In this document: piece by piece, positions 59,697 to 64,000 of the stretch
Layout of the letters: every line of letters begins with the position of its first letter
Numbering within the stretch: position 1 is the first letter of the stretch
Assembly: GCF_001913155.1 (NCBI RefSeq)
Contig: NZ_CP018760.1
Coordinates: forward strand, 1,426,001 to 1,490,000
DNA: 64,000 nucleotides
Reading direction: 5' to 3'
Source of the DNA: Maribacter hydrothermalis
GTDB taxonomy: Bacteria; Bacteroidota; Bacteroidia; Flavobacteriales; Flavobacteriaceae
Program-made: the position numbers and the translations under genes
The notes under the pieces: generated by a model
Told to the model about the DNA's origin: nothing
The model's input: only the letters and a program-made list of their open reading frames with translations
Database searches by the model: none

Positions 59697-62600
59697 TTAA
59701 AAACCAAATCCTAATCCAAAAGTAAATCGAGGTCCATCCTTACTCGTAAAAAGTGCTGTATTAATGGTAATAATATCTGAGGCGTTCAAGAAAAAACCTC
59801 CCCCGTACGAAGTATGCCATCTTCCAGAATTCATCTCAGGAACCCAAACTCTACCATAATCAAAACCACCAAAAACACCTATTGCCATTGGTAATAATCG
59901 TGTTCGCTTTTTATTTAAGCTAAATCTAATATCTGTATTTTGATAGTATGATGTTTTACCGGTAAATCTTTGATTTCTTAATCCTCGTAATCCGTCTAAA
60001 CCACCTATACTTGCCGCTTGGTAAAATTCGTAACCATTGCCAACATTAAAATGTGCTTTCCATTTCGTCGCAAATACCAAACGACCATTAGGTATTAATC
60101 TATAGTCAATACCCAACGAAGGTATTATATAACCAAAATTTCCGCCATCTTCTGTAATATTATCTTTAAACCCTACTTGCAAAGAGGTAGACATGCCTAA
60201 CGTAGGAAAAGCAGCATTATCTTTATTTTCATAAGAGTAAGAAGCGTGAGCACCAATAAAATCGCTATTAGTTTCCTCCCCGTTTTGCTGATAAAAAGTA
60301 TTTATAAACCTATTGTCAGTTTCCTCCACACTTATATTTTGATACGACAACCCAAGCTTTACTTTAGCCCCTAATTGTCCGCGCCAAACTAAGGATGGTG
60401 TAAACTCTATTTGTCTAAATTTAACACGGTTATAATCTAGACCTAAATCATCATCAAAATTTTCAGCATTATTCCCATAACCAAAAAAGTTAATTGCAAA
60501 ATTAGGACTCGTAAACCTTGTTGACAACTCTGCATTCCAATTCTCAAAAATATGTGCAAATTCACCTTGATATTTAAAATCAAAACCGCTTGTTGCAAAA
60601 TAATAGGAAGCTGCAAAGGTATGTTGCTGCGTAAATGGGTTTTGTCTAAAACCGTTATACGTAAACGTATTTACGAAGCCTATGCGCACGCCATCATCAG
60701 GATTATACCCAATGGTCGGGATAATTTGATTAAAACTATTTCTTAATTGAAGTGGTTGGTATGTGTTTAGTTCATAATCATTTGATAATTTAACCTTTGC
60801 CCCACCTGTTTCTTCAAAAGTGTTTTTCTTGCTTTTAAAATCATAAAGTGCAATATTTTTACCGTTCGCAACTCTATAAATATCATTATTTTGACCCCCA
60901 ATTACCCTGACTTTAATTCCTGAATAATTCGACGGGTTTTTAACTTCAAAAATATCATCATCATCCAAACCAAATACCCAAAGTTCTTTAGTATCTTCTT
61001 TTGTAAATACCTTATAATAAAACAGACGCTTTTTCTCATCGCCTATATTGCGGTATACTTTTACTTCTGTTTCGTTTTCATTGAGTCTGTTTATTTCGAA
61101 CCAATCATCTTTATCGGTTCCAGATACCACCGCATACTTATTTATTATTTTATAGTATTCCTCTGCAGTTTCTTGAATATGACTTAAACGAGCCAAGAGT
61201 GTATTCTTTATTTCAAGAACAGTTTTGTCTCTTACCTCTACTGGGAATGCCATAAAAGCTTTATCTATTTCAGCTGCAGTTAAATGGTCTTGCAAATACT
61301 TAGCCTGGGCTAACCATTCACTTTTTTTTGTTTCGCCTAATAACGAAATATCTAAAACATAGGTCATAGGGGAAGAATTAAAACCCTTAACACTTCTTAT
61401 TTCATCGTTAAAGCCTTCCATAAGTCTTAATCCGGGTATAATACGTGTTGCAACATTCATTAAAGCCCCATCTCCCATTTTAGAAAATACTTGATCACGA
61501 TCTCGAGGTACCGGTCTATAAACTATTTTATCCTTTTCCTTGTCTTCAAATTCCGCCCATCGCCATTGGTCTACATGCCTATCCCAATCTCCTAATACCA
61601 TATCAAAAAGTCTTGCCCTTAGATATAAATCCTTATCGACCTCATATTTTTCATCGTCCCGTAAATCTTCAAGCATACCATCGGTGCTTTTTAAATTATT
61701 AGAATATCCAAAACTTGCTAAATTACTATGACCATCTCCTGCGTGCTCCTCTATCATATATAACTCATTGCCAAATGAATCGTTAAACTCTTTTAATGCA
61801 GGTTGTTTAGGGACATAGTACAACTTTGGATTTGTATGATATATACCTACAGCATCTGAAAGAATCCCTATTGTAAACGGCCCATATGGATGTGACCCTG
61901 TATAAAAATCTTGTAATAACTCTTGAGTATACGTTTCTTTTAAATCTTCGAGCACATATTGGTCTTGGAAAGCCATTGATTGTAGGTAAAGTTCTGCGCT
62001 TTTCTTTAAAGCTCTCATAACATATTCTCTACCATCTTTGCGCTGAAGACGTAATGATTTAGACTGATGACCTCCCCCTTTTTTTACAGGTATCAATCCA
62101 CCCATTAATGTATCAAGATTTACGGTAGGCACTTTTACTTCGATACCATAGTACTTTCTATAGCGTTCACCCCAAATACCTTTAAAAAACCTACTTTTAT
62201 CAATTTCTTCTTTGGTGTACACAGATGCATTTACAGAATCTACAAAAGAAGTACTATACACTCCCTTATGTTCTATTTGGATAGGTGGAAATACTTGATC
62301 GGTAAACAAAAAATCTTCTTTTTCATCTTTATCTACTCCATAAAATCGTACTCTAGATGAGCCATCTATATAAACTTCCAAAGTAGCATAACCCATTTTT
62401 CCCGTATTAAACCGAGAACCGTTTAACAAACGTGTAAAACCTTCTTTTGCCCCAGATCCACTTACAATTTGTGGTGTGTTTTTTTCAACTAAATATTGTA
62501 AGGTATGCTCATGTCCTGATGCAAAAATTACTCGGTCTGAATACTGGGCCAAAGTTGTGACCCTGTTCATTAATTCTCTATAACGCTTATTATTAACGTC

Positions 62601-63413
62601 TTCTACAGATGCTCCTGAAGTGCTTCTTAGCACATTAACTAAGGTTCCTAAAACTGGCAAAGGCACAGCCATTTTTTTAGGATAAAATTGTTTTCTTAAC
62701 GAATATTGGCCGCCATGTTCACCATAACTATTTGTTGGGTGGTGCATGGCTATCAACGTTGTACGATCACGGTAATCTTTTATAGCATCTTCAAGTTCCA
62801 AAAAAAACTTGCTCCTACTTTTTATATCACATTTATCATTTATATCTGGGCGTTTATCCCAATTGGTTAAATACCATTCTGTGTCAATTACAATAATGGC
62901 TATATCATCACCGACTTCTACAACATCAATAGGGCAGCCATTTTCAGGTAAAAAAGGATCTTTTTCTTTTAATGCATTTTTAATGTAATTTTCTTCTCTC
63001 TCAAGACCTATTAACCCTTCCGTATACCAATCGTGATTACCTGGTATAAAAAGTGGACGTCCTTTAAAATTTGCCAGTGTATTTATTTGGGCATCCAAAT
63101 GATTTTTTGCAATTCTAAAAGCTACTGTAGAATCTTTAGGGTCCGGCAAGCCGGCAGGATAAATATTATCTCCTAAAAAAATTGCCGTACTGTTTTTATC
63201 TGCTTTGTCTAATTTATCTTTAAAAATCTTAAGCGCAGGATTCATTCCTCCCATAGGCGACAAACCCGCATCTCCTATTAAATAAAAAGTATGTGAAATT
63301 TCTTTGGCCTCATTTACGTTATTGGCATAATTTTCATCTACATATTTAGTATTAAACGTAGCACAGCTTGTAATAAGCATAAAAACCAATAGATAACTAT
63401 AATATTTTCTCAT
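59697..63413 (-). CDS. metallophosphatase, kinase-like and Omp85-type barrel fusion lipoprotein
   Basis: A 1238-residue lipoprotein (lipobox LITSC). Residues about 40-350 form a calcineurin-like phosphatase: LIGDAGLSP, IFLGDNIYPAG, IPGNHDWY, AMHHPTNSYGEHGG, FASGHEHTL. A middle segment of about 380 residues resembles the Fam20/PI-kinase-type catalytic core: LRLQRKDGREYVMRALKKS (K470/K471), LFDMVLGDWDRHVDQWRW (D611-R612-H613), and YRPVPRDRDQVFSKMG (D638, D640). The last ~330 residues are a surface-antigen (Omp85/BamA-TamA-like) barrel: DGVRIGFVNTFTYNGFRQNP, GLDGLRGLRNQRFTGKTSYYQNTDIRF, ending RFTFGLGFGF. It would sit in the outer membrane with the enzymes on the outer or periplasmic face. The kinase-like reading is my inference. 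Confidence 0.82.
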   Translation of the reverse strand: MRKYYSYLLVFMLITSCATFNTKYVDENYANNVNEAKEISHTFYLIGDAGLSPMGGMNPALKIFKDKLDKADKNSTAIFLGDNIYPAGLPDPKDSTVAFRIAKNHLDAQINTLANFKGRPLFIPGNHDWYTEGLIGLEREENYIKNALKEKDPFLPENGCPIDVVEVGDDIAIIVIDTEWYLTNWDKRPDINDKCDIKSRSKFFLELEDAIKDYRDRTTLIAMHHPTNSYGEHGGQYSLRKQFYPKKMAVPLPVLGTLVNVLRSTSGASVEDVNNKRYRELMNRVTTLAQYSDRVIFASGHEHTLQYLVEKNTPQIVSGSGAKEGFTRLLNGSRFNTGKMGYATLEVYIDGSSRVRFYGVDKDEKEDFLFTDQVFPPIQIEHKGVYSTSFVDSVNASVYTKEEIDKSRFFKGIWGERYRKYYGIEVKVPTVNLDTLMGGLIPVKKGGGHQSKSLRLQRKDGREYVMRALKKSAELYLQSMAFQDQYVLEDLKETYTQELLQDFYTGSHPYGPFTIGILSDAVGIYHTNPKLYYVPKQPALKEFNDSFGNELYMIEEHAGDGHSNLASFGYSNNLKSTDGMLEDLRDDEKYEVDKDLYLRARLFDMVLGDWDRHVDQWRWAEFEDKEKDKIVYRPVPRDRDQVFSKMGDGALMNVATRIIPGLRLMEGFNDEIRSVKGFNSSPMTYVLDISLLGETKKSEWLAQAKYLQDHLTAAEIDKAFMAFPVEVRDKTVLEIKNTLLARLSHIQETAEEYYKIINKYAVVSGTDKDDWFEINRLNENETEVKVYRNIGDEKKRLFYYKVFTKEDTKELWVFGLDDDDIFEVKNPSNYSGIKVRVIGGQNNDIYRVANGKNIALYDFKSKKNTFEETGGAKVKLSNDYELNTYQPLQLRNSFNQIIPTIGYNPDDGVRIGFVNTFTYNGFRQNPFTQQHTFAASYYFATSGFDFKYQGEFAHIFENWNAELSTRFTSPNFAINFFGYGNNAENFDDDLGLDYNRVKFRQIEFTPSLVWRGQLGAKVKLGLSYQNISVEETDNRFINTFYQQNGEETNSDFIGAHASYSYENKDNAAFPTLGMSTSLQVGFKDNITEDGGNFGYIIPSLGIDYRLIPNGRLVFATKWKAHFNVGNGYEFYQAASIGGLDGLRGLRNQRFTGKTSYYQNTDIRFSLNKKRTRLLPMAIGVFGGFDYGRVWVPEMNSGRWHTSYGGGFFLNASDIITINTALFTSKDGPRFTFGLGFGF

Positions 63414-63470
63414 AGTGCAAAAACCCTCTTTAAATTTTTGTAATTTGGGTACTTTTAACCAATTTCTTAC

Positions 63471-64000
63471 ATGTCGAACTTAATAGACAATACTCAAAAG
63501 TTTGTAGTTGAATTACTTACTAATAATTTGGATAAGAAGTTCTTATACCATAACCTTAGACACACCCAACGAGTTGTCAAAAGTACTAAACAAATATTGG
63601 AATCATGTTCTCTATCCGATCAAGAAAAGGAGATTATAGAACTTGTGGCTTGGCTTCATGATACCGGTTACACAAAAGGCATCCACAACCATGAGGAAAG
63701 CAGTTGTGAAATAGCCGAGGAATTTTTGACAAAAGAAGGGTATAGCATAGATAATATAGCAAAAGTAAAAGAATGTATAATGGCCACAAAGTGGAATACT
63801 AAACCCACGAACTTAATGGAGGAAATTATTCGCGATGCAGATTCTTCCCATTTTGCTCAAAGTAGCTATTTAGAAACTTCTGATTTATTACGAGAGGAAC
63901 TCGATTTATTAGGTGTTAAAAGTTATTCTCAAAAAGACTGGATACAAACTAATATTCAAGTATTTAGGACTGAGCACCAATATTATACGGATTACGCAAA
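63471..64000 (+). CDS. HD-domain phosphohydrolase, 5' part (Pycsar-effector-like)
   Basis: The first 176 codons of a gene that runs off the window. The HD motifs are intact: H27 and H31 (YHNLRHTQRVV), H63-D64 (LVAWLHDTGY), H74-E75 (IHNHEESS), and D122/D124 (IIRDADSSH). The layout resembles the N-terminal half of a Bacteroidota family in which an HD domain is followed by a membrane segment (Pycsar system effector family/DUF5706). The C-terminus is not visible, so that placement is provisional. It is divergent from the fusion gene with a 57-bp gap. Confidence 0.8.
   Translation, partial: MSNLIDNTQKFVVELLTNNLDKKFLYHNLRHTQRVVKSTKQILESCSLSDQEKEIIELVAWLHDTGYTKGIHNHEESSCEIAEEFLTKEGYSIDNIAKVKECIMATKWNTKPTNLMEEIIRDADSSHFAQSSYLETSDLLREELDLLGVKSYSQKDWIQTNIQVFRTEHQYYTDYA

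Overview
The window looks like a chromosome segment of a marine-type flavobacterium (Bacteroidota, Flavobacteriaceae). It is AT-rich, genes begin without obvious Shine-Dalgarno sequences, and some promoters match the Bacteroidota pattern TTG-N18/19-TAnnTTTG. It also has SusC/SusD, PorP/SprF, a type IX secretion C-terminal domain, many lipobox lipoproteins and a mevalonate pathway. No rRNA, tRNA, IS transposase or CRISPR array was recognised. Positions and motifs were read by eye; no searches or folding programs were run.

Layout. 1-7.7 kb: a DUF2200 gene end, an unknown gene, a methyltransferase, a DUF885 zinc-peptidase-like lipoprotein, then a plus-strand series (GNAT, unknown, SnoaL-like, arginase family, membrane glycosyltransferase-like). 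7.7-20.3 kb: an arginine/proline biosynthesis cluster in the order leader peptide, GNAT, argG, argC, proC, argD, proA, proB, acylornithine carbamoyltransferase, SDR, argB, argE, argH. Some junctions overlap by 4 bp; other spacers are filled with small dispersed and inverted repeats. 20.7-29.3 kb: a 2550-residue BspA-like repeat protein with a type IX sorting domain, followed by its PorP/SprF-type partner. 29.4-33.4 kb, minus strand: diphosphomevalonate decarboxylase, mevalonate kinase, a UbiA prenyltransferase and an RluB-like protein. 33.4-36.5 kb: TspO, DUF1697, a FAD protein and a glycerophosphodiesterase. 36.6-47.5 kb: an alpha-glucan/maltose locus (GH13, GH65 phosphorylase, beta-phosphoglucomutase, LacI regulator, SusC, SusD). 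48-49.6 kb: a sodium/solute symporter. 50-59.7 kb: an operon of two large FG-GAP/ASPIC lipoproteins, a vanadium-haloperoxidase-like lipoprotein, a GyrI-like membrane-anchored protein and a beta-propeller-like lipoprotein. 59.7-63.4 kb: a metallophosphatase/kinase-like/Omp85 fusion. The last 530 bp hold the start of an HD-domain protein.

How they work together. The arginine cluster covers all steps from acylglutamyl phosphate to arginine except a recognisable argJ/argA; the leading GNAT is the likely acyltransferase and argE the deacylase. A 28-codon leader ORF ending Pro-Arg-Arg-Arg-Pro-stop sits 88 bp before the GNAT, a strong candidate for ribosome-mediated arginine attenuation. In the glucan locus, SusCD would import maltooligosaccharides, GH13 and GH65 would process them in the cytoplasm, and PgmB would convert beta-glucose 1-phosphate to glucose 6-phosphate. 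A palindromic LacI-type operator lies just downstream of a near-perfect susC promoter.

The most notable signals are the arginine leader, the surface lipoprotein carrying a kinase-like module between a phosphatase and an outer-membrane barrel, the FG-GAP pair coupled to a haloperoxidase, and an RluB-like protein with its catalytic Asp replaced by Glu.
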